Shown one piece after another: positions 8,567 to 16,653 of a stretch of DNA of 33,070 nucleotides. How positions within the stretch are numbered: the stretch's first letter is position 1; each line of letters starts with the position of its first letter. The DNA lies in assembly GCA_012728775.1 (NCBI GenBank), contig JAAYEN010000169.1:1-33070 (forward strand), read 5' to 3'. The notes under the pieces were generated by a model. It worked only from the letters and a program-made list of their open reading frames with translations, had not been told where the DNA came from and did no database searches. This stretch comes from Tissierellia bacterium (GTDB lineage Bacteria; Bacillota_A; Clostridia; Tissierellales; Peptoniphilaceae). The position numbers and the translations under genes were made by a program.

Positions 8567-8992
8567 TTAATCTAATTTGCAAACTCGATTTGAGTGTCTA
8601 CCGCCCTCAAATTCTGTTTTTAAAAACTCATCTACGATTTTTTCCGCCATTGTCACTCCAGTAAGGCGTGCTCCCAATGCTATTACATTAGCGTCATTGT
8701 GAAGTCTAGATAATTGAGCTGATAGAGGTTCGTCTACTCTAGCACAACGAATGCCTTTTACCTTATTGGCTGCTATGGAAATTCCAATTCCCGAGCCGCA
8801 AACTACAACACCGTATTTTGCCTCTTCATTAGCAACTCTTTTTCCTACTGCTTTTCCATAATCTGGGTAATCTACAGAATCTAAACTATGAGTACCTTCA
8901 TCGATTACTTCATGTCCACATTCTTGTAAATATTTTTTTAAATGTTCCTTTAATTCAAATCCTGCATGGTCAGATCCAATTGAAATCTTCAT
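8567..8992 (-). CDS. rpiB: Ribose-5-phosphate isomerase B
   Basis: RpiB/LacAB-family isomerase linking ribose-5-P and ribulose-5-P in the pentose phosphate pathway. The 141-residue protein has the N-terminal SDHAG motif (D8, H9), the catalytic cysteine C65 in [16 protein letters not shown] and the [15 protein letters not shown] signature (H98). A good ribosome site (AAGGAG) lies seven bases before the ATG. It follows tsaC by nine bases, giving ribose-5-P (a PRPP precursor) next to the PRPP-using upp. Confidence 0.97.
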   Translation of the reverse strand: MKISIGSDHAGFELKEHLKKYLQECGHEVIDEGTHSLDSVDYPDYGKAVGKRVANEEAKYGVVVCGSGIGISIAANKVKGIRCARVDEPLSAQLSRLHNDANVIALGARLTGVTMAEKIVDEFLKTEFEGGRHSNRVCKLD

Positions 8993-9001
8993 TTTTTCTC
9001 C

Positions 9002-10033
9002 TTATATATATCTATTTGAGGTGGATTTTTTTAGTCTATTCATAATTGCCATTCCTAGACCCGTTTCTTCTACACCCTCACAAATTATTACGTCTACATT
9101 TAATTTATCTAAATCTCTTAAATCTCGAAAAATTAAACTTCCAAAATTTTCCAAGTTTGAAATGCTTCCAAGATTTTTTACTGCGATATTTTCGTAATTT
9201 ATTTTTTCTAAAAGTTCCGTCGTCGCCATAATGCCAATTTTTTTGCCCTCATTTTCAGAAATGAATTTATCTAACTTTTTTAATTTTTCATCCTTATTTC
9301 CTATTAATAAAAAAGCATCAGCCTTAGGAGCATAGTGTTTGTATTTTTGTCCAGGGGATTTAGGAATTTCACCTTCTGTTATTATGGATTTATCCACTTC
9401 AGCATTAGGCAAAAGCTTACTAATCATCTCTAGCGTTATAGCTCCTGGCCTTAAAATAGTAGGAACATCTCCCGTCATGTCTATAACAGTGGATTCTAAT
9501 CCTACAATGGTATCTCCACCGTCTATTATTAATTCAATTTTTCCACACAAATCCTCATAACAAGTCTTTGCATCTGTGGGACTGGGTCTACCTGAAATAT
9601 TAGCAGATGGTGCAGCTATAGGTGTATTGCTTAAATGAATTAACTCCAATGCTATTTCATTTTTAGGCATTCTAATAGCTACCGTCTCTAGCCCACCACT
9701 TATAATATCAGGAACAAAACTACTTTTTTTGAAAATAATCGTAAGAGGTCCTGGCCAAAATTTCTCCATCAATAATTTTGCCTCTTTGGGTATATCCATT
9801 ACTAAGGGTTTTAGCATATCCAAATGAGAAATATGTAAAATTAAGGGATTATCCTGGGGTCTACCTTTGGCGATAAATATTTTTTCTACCGCTTTTTTGT
9901 TTAAACCATCGGCACCTAATCCATACACTGTTTCTGTCGGAAATGCTACTAATTCTCCCTTTCGGATTAAATGACTAGCTTCTTTTAAATTTTCTATATT
10001 ATTTTTTTCTATTTTAAGTATTCTCGTTTTCAT
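9002..10033 (-). CDS. tsaC: L-threonylcarbamoyladenylate synthase (Sua5/YwlC type)
   Basis: Makes threonylcarbamoyl-AMP from threonine, bicarbonate and ATP for the t6A modification of ANN-decoding tRNAs. It has the YrdC domain (about residues 10-205: GELVAFPTETVYGLGAD, AKGRPQDNPL, SANISGRPSPT, GLESTVID) plus the extra C-terminal Sua5 domain (about 230-343) joined by a linker containing SPGQKYKHYAPKA. This is the long Sua5/YwlC form. I chose the ATG at 10033 (MKTRILKIEKNN). Two in-frame ATGs further upstream (10042, 10045) lie beside or overlap the promoter -10 (10044-10049). A transcript starting at the expected place would leave almost no leader. First gene of its operon. Confidence 0.92.
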   Translation of the reverse strand: MKTRILKIEKNNIENLKEASHLIRKGELVAFPTETVYGLGADGLNKKAVEKIFIAKGRPQDNPLILHISHLDMLKPLVMDIPKEAKLLMEKFWPGPLTIIFKKSSFVPDIISGGLETVAIRMPKNEIALELIHLSNTPIAAPSANISGRPSPTDAKTCYEDLCGKIELIIDGGDTIVGLESTVIDMTGDVPTILRPGAITLEMISKLLPNAEVDKSIITEGEIPKSPGQKYKHYAPKADAFLLIGNKDEKLKKLDKFISENEGKKIGIMATTELLEKINYENIAVKNLGSISNLENFGSLIFRDLRDLDKLNVDVIICEGVEETGLGMAIMNRLKKSTSNRYI

Positions 10034-10043
10034 CCTACCCATC

Positions 10044-10074
10044 ATTATAACATAGGAAATTATTATATTGTTAA
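10044..10074 (-). promoter_or_regulatory. Promoter of the tsaC-rpiB-upp-tagO-mnaA operon
   Basis: An extended -10 (TGTTATAAT, minus strand 10044-10052) has a TTAACA at -35 with a longish 19-base spacer. The hexamer overlaps the outermost possible tsaC ATG. A terminator just upstream (10084-10128) makes an independent promoter necessary. Confidence 0.55.
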
Positions 10075-10083
10075 AGTTTTCTG

Positions 10084-10128
10084 AAAAAATAGGAACCCTC
10101 GTTCCTAATTATCGTCATGAGGGTTCCT
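10084..10128 (-). terminator. Terminator of the CNNM/HlyC-type gene
   Basis: A 10-bp perfect stem (AGGAACCCTC 10091-10100 with GAGGGTTCCT 10119-10128) is followed on the minus strand by a T run (10084-10089). The upstream arm lies in the last codons of the CBS-domain gene and the stop codon (10105-10107) is in the loop. Confidence 0.85.
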
Positions 10129-11457
10129 ATTTTTTGATTCTTCTCGAATAGTTAATAAGATTTCTGATATTCTCTTATCTCCTACTTTTAATACTTCTAT
10201 TATATAATCTTCATCAACTACTATTAACGGATCTTCGGAAAATTCTTCAGGGAAAAATCCTAATTTCTCCACTGCAAATCCTCCTATGGTCTCATTAATA
10301 TCACTATCTAGTTCAGTATATAATTGATCATTTATTGTTTTTAGCTCGACTGAGCCGTCTATTTTATATTTATTTTTTCCTAATTTTGTAATTTTACCAC
10401 GGTCAGCATCATATTCGTCTTCTATTTCTCCCACTACCTCTTCTACAATATCTTCTATAGTTACAAGTCCAGATATTCCACCGTACTCGTCTACCAATAA
10501 AGCCATATAGTTTTTATTATTTCTAAGTTCGAATAAAAGCTGTCCAATTTTTTTAGATTCTGGAACAAAATAAGCTTCTTTTATTACATCATCTATATTA
10601 ATAAATTCATATTTATTCTTTTTAAGTTCTATAAAAAGATCTTTTACGTAGACAATTCCCACTACATCATCTTTATTTTCTCCATATACAGGAATTCTAG
10701 AATGTCCTTTGGATAAGATTTCGTTTATAGTTTCTAATCCAAAATCTTCATATTCCACCATAAAAATTTCAGTTCTAGGAGTCATTATTTCGTATGCAGC
10801 ACTATCATCAAATTCGAAGATATTAATCATCATATCTTTCCCTTGGGCGTCAATAACACCTTGTTCTTGACTTACCGTAATATAGGATTTCAGTTCTTCT
10901 TCTGAAATTTTTTCTTCAATATCTTCAGAATACATTCCCAACACTTTTAAAACTATCTTAGTAGAAATGGATAAAAGTGCAGAAAATGGCTTTACTAACT
11001 TCGATAAAAAGCTGATAAATCCAGCTAGTGCAGTGGCCACTCCCTCTGAGTTTTGCAAAGCAATACGTTTTGGAACTAGCTCACCAAAAACCAAAGAGAT
11101 ATAAGCAATAATAAGTGTGATAAGTGGAACTGCTACTGCTTCTCCCGAAGGAATTCCTATACTAGATAGAAATTTTCCAAGTCCGCTAGCCATAGATGTA
11201 GCTGCAGATGATGCAGAAAGCATCCCAGCAAAAGTAATACCCACTTGTATCGTAGATAAAAATCTAGTTTGATCATCTAATAGAGTGACCAAAGTTTTCG
11301 CTTTTTTATCTCCTTCTTCTGCCATTGAACTAATTTTATTTCTGTTTAATGAGACAACTGCCATTTCTGTCGCCGCAAATATAGCGTTAAATCCTGTCAA
11401 AACAATTATCAACACTATCTGCGGCCAAATACTACCAGAACCTCCGTAATCTTCCAT
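10105..11457 (-). CDS. CNNM/hemolysin-C family membrane protein with CBS domains
   Basis: A 450-residue protein in the order DUF21/CNNM transmembrane domain (about residues 1-190, four hydrophobic segments; typical NAIFAATEMAVVSLNRNKISSMAEEGDKKA and GELVPKRIALQN), a CBS pair (about 205-335; MTPRTEIFMVEY, GHSRIPVYGENKDDVVGIVYVKDL, LLVDEYGGISGLVTIEDIVEEVVGEIEDEYD) and a C-terminal CorC_HlyC domain (about 350-435). Family members transport or regulate Mg2+ (MpfA/YhdP-like); the name hemolysin is historical. A strong GGAGG precedes the ATG. It is a single-gene unit with its own promoter and a terminator overlapping its stop. Confidence 0.93.
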   Translation of the reverse strand: MEDYGGSGSIWPQIVLIIVLTGFNAIFAATEMAVVSLNRNKISSMAEEGDKKAKTLVTLLDDQTRFLSTIQVGITFAGMLSASSAATSMASGLGKFLSSIGIPSGEAVAVPLITLIIAYISLVFGELVPKRIALQNSEGVATALAGFISFLSKLVKPFSALLSISTKIVLKVLGMYSEDIEEKISEEELKSYITVSQEQGVIDAQGKDMMINIFEFDDSAAYEIMTPRTEIFMVEYEDFGLETINEILSKGHSRIPVYGENKDDVVGIVYVKDLFIELKKNKYEFINIDDVIKEAYFVPESKKIGQLLFELRNNKNYMALLVDEYGGISGLVTIEDIVEEVVGEIEDEYDADRGKITKLGKNKYKIDGSVELKTINDQLYTELDSDINETIGGFAVEKLGFFPEEFSEDPLIVVDEDYIIEVLKVGDKRISEILLTIREESKNRNPHDDN

Positions 11458-11486
11458 TAAAAACCTCCGTTATTTAAATTACTACA

Positions 11487-11515
11487 ATTATATATCAGAT
11501 GCACAAAATATTAAA
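11487..11515 (-). promoter_or_regulatory. Promoter of the CNNM/HlyC-type gene
   Basis: A perfect minus-strand TATAAT (11487-11492) has a weak TTTAAT at -35 (11510-11515) with a 17-base spacer. It lies 30 bases ahead of the start codon. Confidence 0.45.
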
Positions 11516-11525
11516 GCATTTATAT

Positions 11526-12170
11526 TTATTGAGTCAACTTAGACTTCTTTAAAAACTCCGTAGAGAAGTGATAAAAGAAATAAGCAACCAAGAATCCCCC
11601 TACCACATCACTAATATAGTGAACTCCTAAATATACTCTGCTCATTCCCATCATTCCAGAAAATACTATTGCAATAAAATAATATAGCTTTCTTGTATTT
11701 TCATCTTTATTTTTACTAAAATAATATGCTAAAAATAAATATAAACAAGTATTAGTCATAGTGTGTCCACTGGGATAAGAAAAAGATGATTCACTCATTA
11801 ACATAAAGTCCGTAGGTCTTGGTCTTTGAAAAATCGTTTTTATTAACTGATTCATAAGATAAGAACCAGCTGTTGAAAGCAAAAGTCCTAAACTAAATAT
11901 CCTTTTATTAATATATAGGGAAAATAAAAAAACTACAGGAATTATTGGAATTAAAAATTTAGGAGATCCAATAAAAGCAAAGAACTTTGCAATATTTAAT
12001 AAAATAATATTTCTATTATTTCCACCTAAAATATTATAAATTTTTTCTTCTCCTAAAATTCCGCCATCTGAAAATTTGGTCATTATGCCAATGGCTATCA
12101 CCAATAAAAATGCGATGATAGCCATTTGGTTTTTTCTACTATAAATTTCTACGTTTTTTATTTTTAACAC
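11526..12170 (-). CDS. PAP2-family membrane phosphatase
   Basis: A 214-residue integral membrane protein of the PAP2/type 2 phosphatidic acid phosphatase superfamily, probably acting on lipid phosphates or undecaprenyl pyrophosphate outside the membrane. All three catalytic motifs are present: K111-x6-R118-P119 (KTIFQRPRP), P133-S-G-H136, and S177-R178-x5-H184-x3-D188 (SRVYLGVHYISD). About five or six hydrophobic segments are evident. It begins five bases after the telA-like stop, so it belongs to the envelope-stress-type operon xpaC-telA-PAP2. Its exact substrate cannot be told from sequence. Confidence 0.92.
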   Translation of the reverse strand: MLKIKNVEIYSRKNQMAIIAFLLVIAIGIMTKFSDGGILGEEKIYNILGGNNRNIILLNIAKFFAFIGSPKFLIPIIPVVFLFSLYINKRIFSLGLLLSTAGSYLMNQLIKTIFQRPRPTDFMLMSESSFSYPSGHTMTNTCLYLFLAYYFSKNKDENTRKLYYFIAIVFSGMMGMSRVYLGVHYISDVVGGFLVAYFFYHFSTEFLKKSKLTQ

Positions 12171-12175
12171 TTATC

Positions 12176-13351
12176 CTAATTTCTTTCTAAAGGAATTTTT
12201 CTATCGTCATCCATAGTTCTCAATAGGGTTTGTTTTAGATTTTCTTCTAGTTTTAATAACTCTTGTTCTGCCAAGATTCGCTTTTGTCTTCCTTCCCTTT
12301 GAATAATAATTCCTTGTTCTATAGTTTCAATTAAATCCTTATTAACTTGTTGCAAGGTTTCTAAGTCTATAATTCCTCTTTCAGATTCTTCTAGTACTCC
12401 AGTGGTATTTTGTTTTAGCATTTCAGAATTTTTACGAAGTAATTCATTTGTAGTATCTGAAACTTCCCTTTGCATTTGTAATGCTGCTTGTTGATTTTGT
12501 AAACCTAAAGCAATTACCATTTGTGATTTCCATAAAGGCACTGTATTTAAAATTGCAGTTTGAATTTTATCTACAAGTAATTTATCATTATTTTGAATAA
12601 GTCTAATTTGGGGAGCTACCTGAATAGCCATGGTTTTAGAAAGTTTAAGATCGTGAACCTTTTTTTCAAAACGATTTAAACTATCTTCGAAGTCTTTAAC
12701 TAGTTGAGCATCCATTTGTTCACCAGAATCTATAGCTTCTTGGCGAAGTCTTGGTATAACTTCATCTCTAGTTTCTCTTAAAACTTCTTCACCTGCCACG
12801 ATATGATATTGAATTTCTTTAAAATAGTCCAAATTCTTTTCATATAATTGGTCAAATACAACAATATCTTTTACCAAACCAGTTCTGGATTGTTCTAGAC
12901 GACTTTCGATTTTATTAATCGAGCTCTCTACGGTGTCGTATCTCACCATCATATTATCTACTTTCTTTTGAGTTTCTTTAAAAAATGGAAGATTTTGAAG
13001 GAAACCTTTTTTCTCTCCTAGTTCGTCAACATCTAGGCTCTTAATTTCTCCCATAAGGTCTGTTAGAAGTTCTCCAATTTCTCCAGAGTCTTTATTTCTC
13101 ACATTTGAAAGTATAGTTGCTGAAAATTCTGACAAGTGTTTTTGTGCACCTACTCCAAACTCCACAGCGATAGATGAGTCCGTAAGATTTATTTCTTTTT
13201 TTATATCATCTACACGTTTTCTATCTTCTGGCGAAAGTTCTTGAACCTTCTCCTCAATAATTTCAGTTTCCTTTTGGACATCTAATTGCACCTCTTCTTG
13301 TTGAGCGCTACTTTTTGCTAAATCTTTTAAGCTAATGTCTTTGTAATCCAT
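12176..13351 (-). CDS. TelA/KlaA family toxic anion resistance-like protein
   Basis: A 391-residue soluble, mostly helical, charged protein matching TelA (PF05816; B. subtilis YceH). Recognisable pieces are FGVGAQKHLSEFSATILSNVRNKDSGEIGELL (about 63-94), the LPFFKETQKK segment, and the C-terminal VPLWKSQMVIALGLQNQQAALQMQREVSDTTNELLRKN (about 270-307) with coiled-coil character after it. Family members are linked to tellurite, nisin and cell-envelope stress tolerance, mechanism unknown. It directly follows the xpaC-like gene (10-base gap), a pairing common in Firmicutes. Confidence 0.93.
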   Translation of the reverse strand: MDYKDISLKDLAKSSAQQEEVQLDVQKETEIIEEKVQELSPEDRKRVDDIKKEINLTDSSIAVEFGVGAQKHLSEFSATILSNVRNKDSGEIGELLTDLMGEIKSLDVDELGEKKGFLQNLPFFKETQKKVDNMMVRYDTVESSINKIESRLEQSRTGLVKDIVVFDQLYEKNLDYFKEIQYHIVAGEEVLRETRDEVIPRLRQEAIDSGEQMDAQLVKDFEDSLNRFEKKVHDLKLSKTMAIQVAPQIRLIQNNDKLLVDKIQTAILNTVPLWKSQMVIALGLQNQQAALQMQREVSDTTNELLRKNSEMLKQNTTGVLEESERGIIDLETLQQVNKDLIETIEQGIIIQREGRQKRILAEQELLKLEENLKQTLLRTMDDDRKIPLERN

Positions 13352-13361
13352 TATTTCCTCC

Positions 13362-14327
13362 TTAATCCATGTAATTATCCCATTTCATAGAGTTTTCCAG
13401 TACCTTTACGTCTGTCTCTATATCTATAATATCATCTTCCATAAGTTTTAAAAATTCGTTATCGAAAGCTTTTTCTAATAAAATCATAGCTCTCTTAGTG
13501 CTATCCAATACATCTTCTATATCTTCACTCTGTACTTTATTCTTAGAAAAGTCCAAATATTTCTCACAAATCTTCGCTGCAGTCTCTAAGTAATAAGATA
13601 AAAATCTGCTGGATTTCGCCATCTTTTCTGGATGCTTTTTAAGATAATCAAGTATTTGAATTCCTCTTTCATAAAGCTTAGTGGCCTGTTCTTTTATTTC
13701 TTCATCTTTAGCATTTTCCACTACGTCATAAATTTTATCCAATTGATTGTTGGCATTAGTAATAATTTGAACAAATTCATCTATTTCTTCATGATCTTCA
13801 TGTTTTACTTGTTGTTTGCCAGTAAGTTCAGGCTGATTTTTTTTCTTACTTAAGAAGTCAGGAAGTTTAAATCCCGACTCTATAACTTTATCCATAACTA
13901 AATTGGATATAATTGTTAAAGCAACACTGGGGAAAATTCCTAATCCCAAGATAAAAAAAGATGTTAAAAATACCACTGCTCCTACTTGTGCTTTTGTTTT
14001 ATTTTTCTTTTTCTTTCTAATTTTTTTTATTTGCTGAATTGCTTGTAAGTCCTTTTGTCTTTGTCTAAGCTCAAGCCTTTTTCTTATTTTTTCAGCTTCA
14101 TTAATTCTCGATACCTTATTGGCTTCTTTGGTTTTTTCTACTGCTGTTTCTATTGCAGATGCAGAGACGCTAGTAATGGATGCCAAACCAGAAAGCAAAG
14201 AATTCCCTATTATTTCTAAGGACTCCTTAATTTCTTCTTCTCTTTCCATACGTCTTAGATCTTCCAAATCTTTACGCAGCTTTTCTTTTTTTAATTCCTC
14301 TTCTAATTCTATATCAATTTTCGACAT
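13362..14327 (-). CDS. XpaC-like (5-bromo-4-chloroindolyl phosphate hydrolysis family) membrane protein
   Basis: A 321-residue protein. The N-terminus (1-100) is strongly charged and coiled-coil-like. Residues about 112-150 hold one or two membrane segments (GAVVFLTSFFILGLGIFPSVALTIISNLVMD). The C-terminal half is the helical XpaC domain (about 185-315, DEFVQIITNANNQLDKIYDVVE, KSSRFLSYYLETAAKICEKY). The family name comes from a B. subtilis phenotype; it is not a proven hydrolase. It heads the operon with the telA-like and PAP2 genes. Two TATAAT hexamers lie upstream on the minus strand (14379-14384 and 14356-14361), both with poor -35 partners. Confidence 0.85.
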   Translation of the reverse strand: MSKIDIELEEELKKEKLRKDLEDLRRMEREEEIKESLEIIGNSLLSGLASITSVSASAIETAVEKTKEANKVSRINEAEKIRKRLELRQRQKDLQAIQQIKKIRKKKKNKTKAQVGAVVFLTSFFILGLGIFPSVALTIISNLVMDKVIESGFKLPDFLSKKKNQPELTGKQQVKHEDHEEIDEFVQIITNANNQLDKIYDVVENAKDEEIKEQATKLYERGIQILDYLKKHPEKMAKSSRFLSYYLETAAKICEKYLDFSKNKVQSEDIEDVLDSTKRAMILLEKAFDNEFLKLMEDDIIDIETDVKVLENSMKWDNYMD

Positions 14328-14593
14328 TACTTTCCTTCCTTTACATGACGATTAAATTATACATGTTAGCTAATACTAATTATACCCGAAAATGTAGATA
14401 AATAGTAACCATGTTAAAATTTAATATAAATTTTATATATTCCATGACAATTTGTAACATTTTATGAAATCGTTTACATAAATTAGAATTTATTCTATTA
14501 ATTATAAATTTATTTTTTGATCGTTTTTAATTATCCTCAAACTATCCTGATAAATACAGGCTTACACAGGATTTTTATTTTTGTTAAATTCCC

Positions 14594-14622
14594 TTGACAT
14601 AAGATACTTTTTTAGGTAATAT
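14594..14622 (+). promoter_or_regulatory. Strong promoter of a candidate small RNA
   Basis: TTGACA (14594-14599) and TAATAT (14617-14622) are separated by exactly 17 bases. No ORF follows before the terminator at 14752. The rest of the gene-free stretch 14328-14593 shows only AT-rich sequence and the two possible -10 boxes for the xpaC-like gene. Confidence 0.75.
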
Positions 14623-14628
14623 ATATAC

Positions 14629-14752
14629 GAACGATAAGGAAATCGTTCCCGAAATGTAAGCGATTTCATTTCAGTCTATAATACAGACAAACAATTAATT
14701 TTCTCCCTAAAATTAATGATCAAAAAAGAGGCGGACGTGCCTCTTTTTTGAT
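14629..14752 (+). ncRNA. Candidate small regulatory RNA with a CU-rich loop
   Basis: The unit between the promoter at 14594-14622 and the terminator at 14719-14752 has no ribosome site plus ORF, but it has ordered hairpins. A 7-bp stem (GAACGAT/ATCGTTC) with an AAGGAA loop starts at 14629. A GAAAT/ATTTC hairpin and a short GTCT/AGAC hairpin follow. A perfect 9-bp stem (14694-14702 with 14709-14717) presents the loop CTCCCT. The 14-bp terminator stem ends the unit. A CU-rich loop complementary to AGGGAG-type ribosome sites is typical of Firmicute trans-acting sRNAs. It does not match 6S, tmRNA, SRP or RNase P RNA as I know them. No family is assigned; expression is inferred. Confidence 0.6.
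14719..14752. terminator. Bidirectional terminator between the candidate sRNA and mtnK
   Basis: A 14-bp perfect stem (ATCAAAAAAGAGGC 14719-14732 with its complement 14739-14752) has a six-base loop and A/T runs on both sides. It can end the plus-strand RNA and also mtnK, which stops at 14755 on the minus strand. Confidence 0.88.
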
Positions 14753-14754
14753 GT

Positions 14755-15960
14755 CTAAATTTTTTCTATAATTCTTTCAAATTCCTCTATTACATCTTTA
14801 CCTTGGCTATACTTATCTCTATTTATAATAAGCTTCGTACCAATTTCTATTAACAATTTATCCAAACTCTGCCTTTGGGACAATTCTTTTACCGATGTAA
14901 CTTCTGCTACTTTTGCATCCCCTACTACTCTACGTATTATTTCAGTTCCTCCATATCCAAAACTATCTGAAATTATTTCTTTTAAATAGTAAGTTTTAAA
15001 TTTTTTATTTTTCAAAAAATCATTTTCTACATTTTCGTCAAAGGATTGATCCAATGCTGAAATAGTTTTATCAATAGTATCCACAATTAGGGATTTCAAT
15101 TGGGATATATATTCCTTATTATTATTTACAACTGTATAATACCCAAGGGGGAAAAATAAATTGCCCCATACATTTCCAATGTCATAGCCTGCTGGTCCAT
15201 AAAAGGCAAACTCGGGATCAATAACTTTTATTCCATTATCATTTACGAATATACTTCCAAGATGCAAATCTCCATGTAATAATGTTTGGGAATAATTTTG
15301 GTACTTATCTTTTAATTTAAGAACTTCTCCATGAAGCTGCTCATTTTTATAAAGATTATTCCTCACATAATCTTCCAATCCAGGAGTGATTATATTTCGA
15401 TTTTTGTAATTGAAGTATGGCTCTGTTAGAACCAAATCTTCTGTAATATCGCATAGTTCTGGATTTGTAAATTTCTTTGCATTTTCTTTTTTCTCTTTTC
15501 TACTTATTACTAAATCCGTCATAGGAATAAGGGTTTTTCCTAAAAATTCTCCTAAATAATCGGATAAATGGCTATAGAAATTTCCATTTAATAACTCTAA
15601 TCTGAGATTTTTGTAATTGGAAATGTCCTCCATAATTATTAGAGCTTTCTCTTCATCATAAAAATATACTTGGGGAACATATCCAAGAATTAATTTATTT
15701 TCTATTTTTAAAACTTCAGCTTCTATCTTGCTTCTATAAATATCCAAAGGGCGTCCTGAACTTCTTAGTAAAACATCTGATTGTTTAACTACTAGAGATT
15801 TATTAGTTTTTGTATCTCTAATTCGAAACACATAATTTATATTTCCATCGCCTATTTCTTCGCATATTAAAGATTCTGAATTTTCAAAAAAATCAAAGTT
15901 ATTTGTAATATAGTCAATCATTTCTCTTTTCGTCATAAGTTTAGAAGTATTCTTCTCCAT
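14755..15960 (-). CDS. mtnK: S-methyl-5-thioribose kinase
   Basis: Methionine salvage kinase that phosphorylates 5-methylthioribose. A 401-residue choline-kinase/APH-like fold: N-terminal IGDGNINYVFRI (about 36-47) and VVKQ lysine (about 59), catalytic HGDLHLGSIF (229-238) and metal-binding DPEFAFYGPAGYDIGN (248-263), all as in MtnK. Length is normal. No other mtn gene is in the window, so either the rest of the pathway is elsewhere or methylthioribose is handled by a partial route. A good AAAGGAG ribosome site precedes the ATG. An 80-base gap separates it from the YczE gene upstream. Confidence 0.94.
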   Translation of the reverse strand: MEKNTSKLMTKREMIDYITNNFDFFENSESLICEEIGDGNINYVFRIRDTKTNKSLVVKQSDVLLRSSGRPLDIYRSKIEAEVLKIENKLILGYVPQVYFYDEEKALIIMEDISNYKNLRLELLNGNFYSHLSDYLGEFLGKTLIPMTDLVISRKEKKENAKKFTNPELCDITEDLVLTEPYFNYKNRNIITPGLEDYVRNNLYKNEQLHGEVLKLKDKYQNYSQTLLHGDLHLGSIFVNDNGIKVIDPEFAFYGPAGYDIGNVWGNLFFPLGYYTVVNNNKEYISQLKSLIVDTIDKTISALDQSFDENVENDFLKNKKFKTYYLKEIISDSFGYGGTEIIRRVVGDAKVAEVTSVKELSQRQSLDKLLIEIGTKLIINRDKYSQGKDVIEEFERIIEKI

Positions 15961-16040
15961 ATTTACTCCTTTATATATCCTCTTATTTAATACTAAACAG
16001 CTAAATTTACAATATCACACCTTGCCTCTTAAAAAATAAA

Positions 16041-16646
16041 CTATAAAAATTTCTTTCTAATAAAGCTAATAATTGGACCCGTACTAAGGGCTAAATAAAC
16101 TGTACCCAATCCTACGGTTCCGCCCAATAAAAACCCAATTCCCAACATGACAAAATCAAGAACTCGTTTGACCTTGGAATACTCTATCTTGGATTTAAAG
16201 GTAGCGAACTCTGCCATGGCGTCGAAAGCTCCTGCACCTAATTCTTGATTAGTATATATTGCAACTCCAATAGCTAAAATCAATCCACCTAAAATTGTAA
16301 AAATAAACCTAAAGGGATAACTGGCACCTTCTAAAGCAATTCCACTATTTAATATTCCCCTAGTAAAATCTGCTACAAATCCAACTGTGAACAATATAAA
16401 TACCGATGCAATATTTACAAAACGCTTGTCCATAAAAAATATAACTAAGGCGATAACTCCATTTAAAATAAAAGACGCCTGTCCGTAAGACATCCCTAAT
16501 CTTAAACCAAATCCTTCAATAAAAACGCTATTCGGGTCTGGTCCTAAGCCAGGAAACATAAAAAATCCTACGCCTATGCCACAAATTATTTGCCCTATTA
16601 TAACGAGAATAACTCGTTTCAAAAAATCTCTTTTGTCTACTATCAT
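16041..16646 (-). CDS. YczE/YitT-like integral membrane protein
   Basis: A 201-residue protein with five or six hydrophobic segments, resembling the YczE family. Typical features are the N-terminal RVILVIIGQIICGIGVGFFMFPGLGPDPNSVF and the conserved ELGAGAFDAMAE in the middle (about 135-146). The function of the family is unknown; some members sit near transport genes. It starts seven bases after rbsK, within the bioY-rbsK-YczE transcript. Whether it carries or senses a small molecule cannot be said. Confidence 0.82.
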   Translation of the reverse strand: MIVDKRDFLKRVILVIIGQIICGIGVGFFMFPGLGPDPNSVFIEGFGLRLGMSYGQASFILNGVIALVIFFMDKRFVNIASVFILFTVGFVADFTRGILNSGIALEGASYPFRFIFTILGGLILAIGVAIYTNQELGAGAFDAMAEFATFKSKIEYSKVKRVLDFVMLGIGFLLGGTVGLGTVYLALSTGPIISFIRKKFL

Positions 16647-16653
16647 TTATATC

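Noticed and set aside
10084..10135. Hairpin near 10091-10128 as another copy of the repeat element
   Set aside because: It shares no sequence with the 103-bp core and has no duplicated flanks; it is an ordinary terminator.
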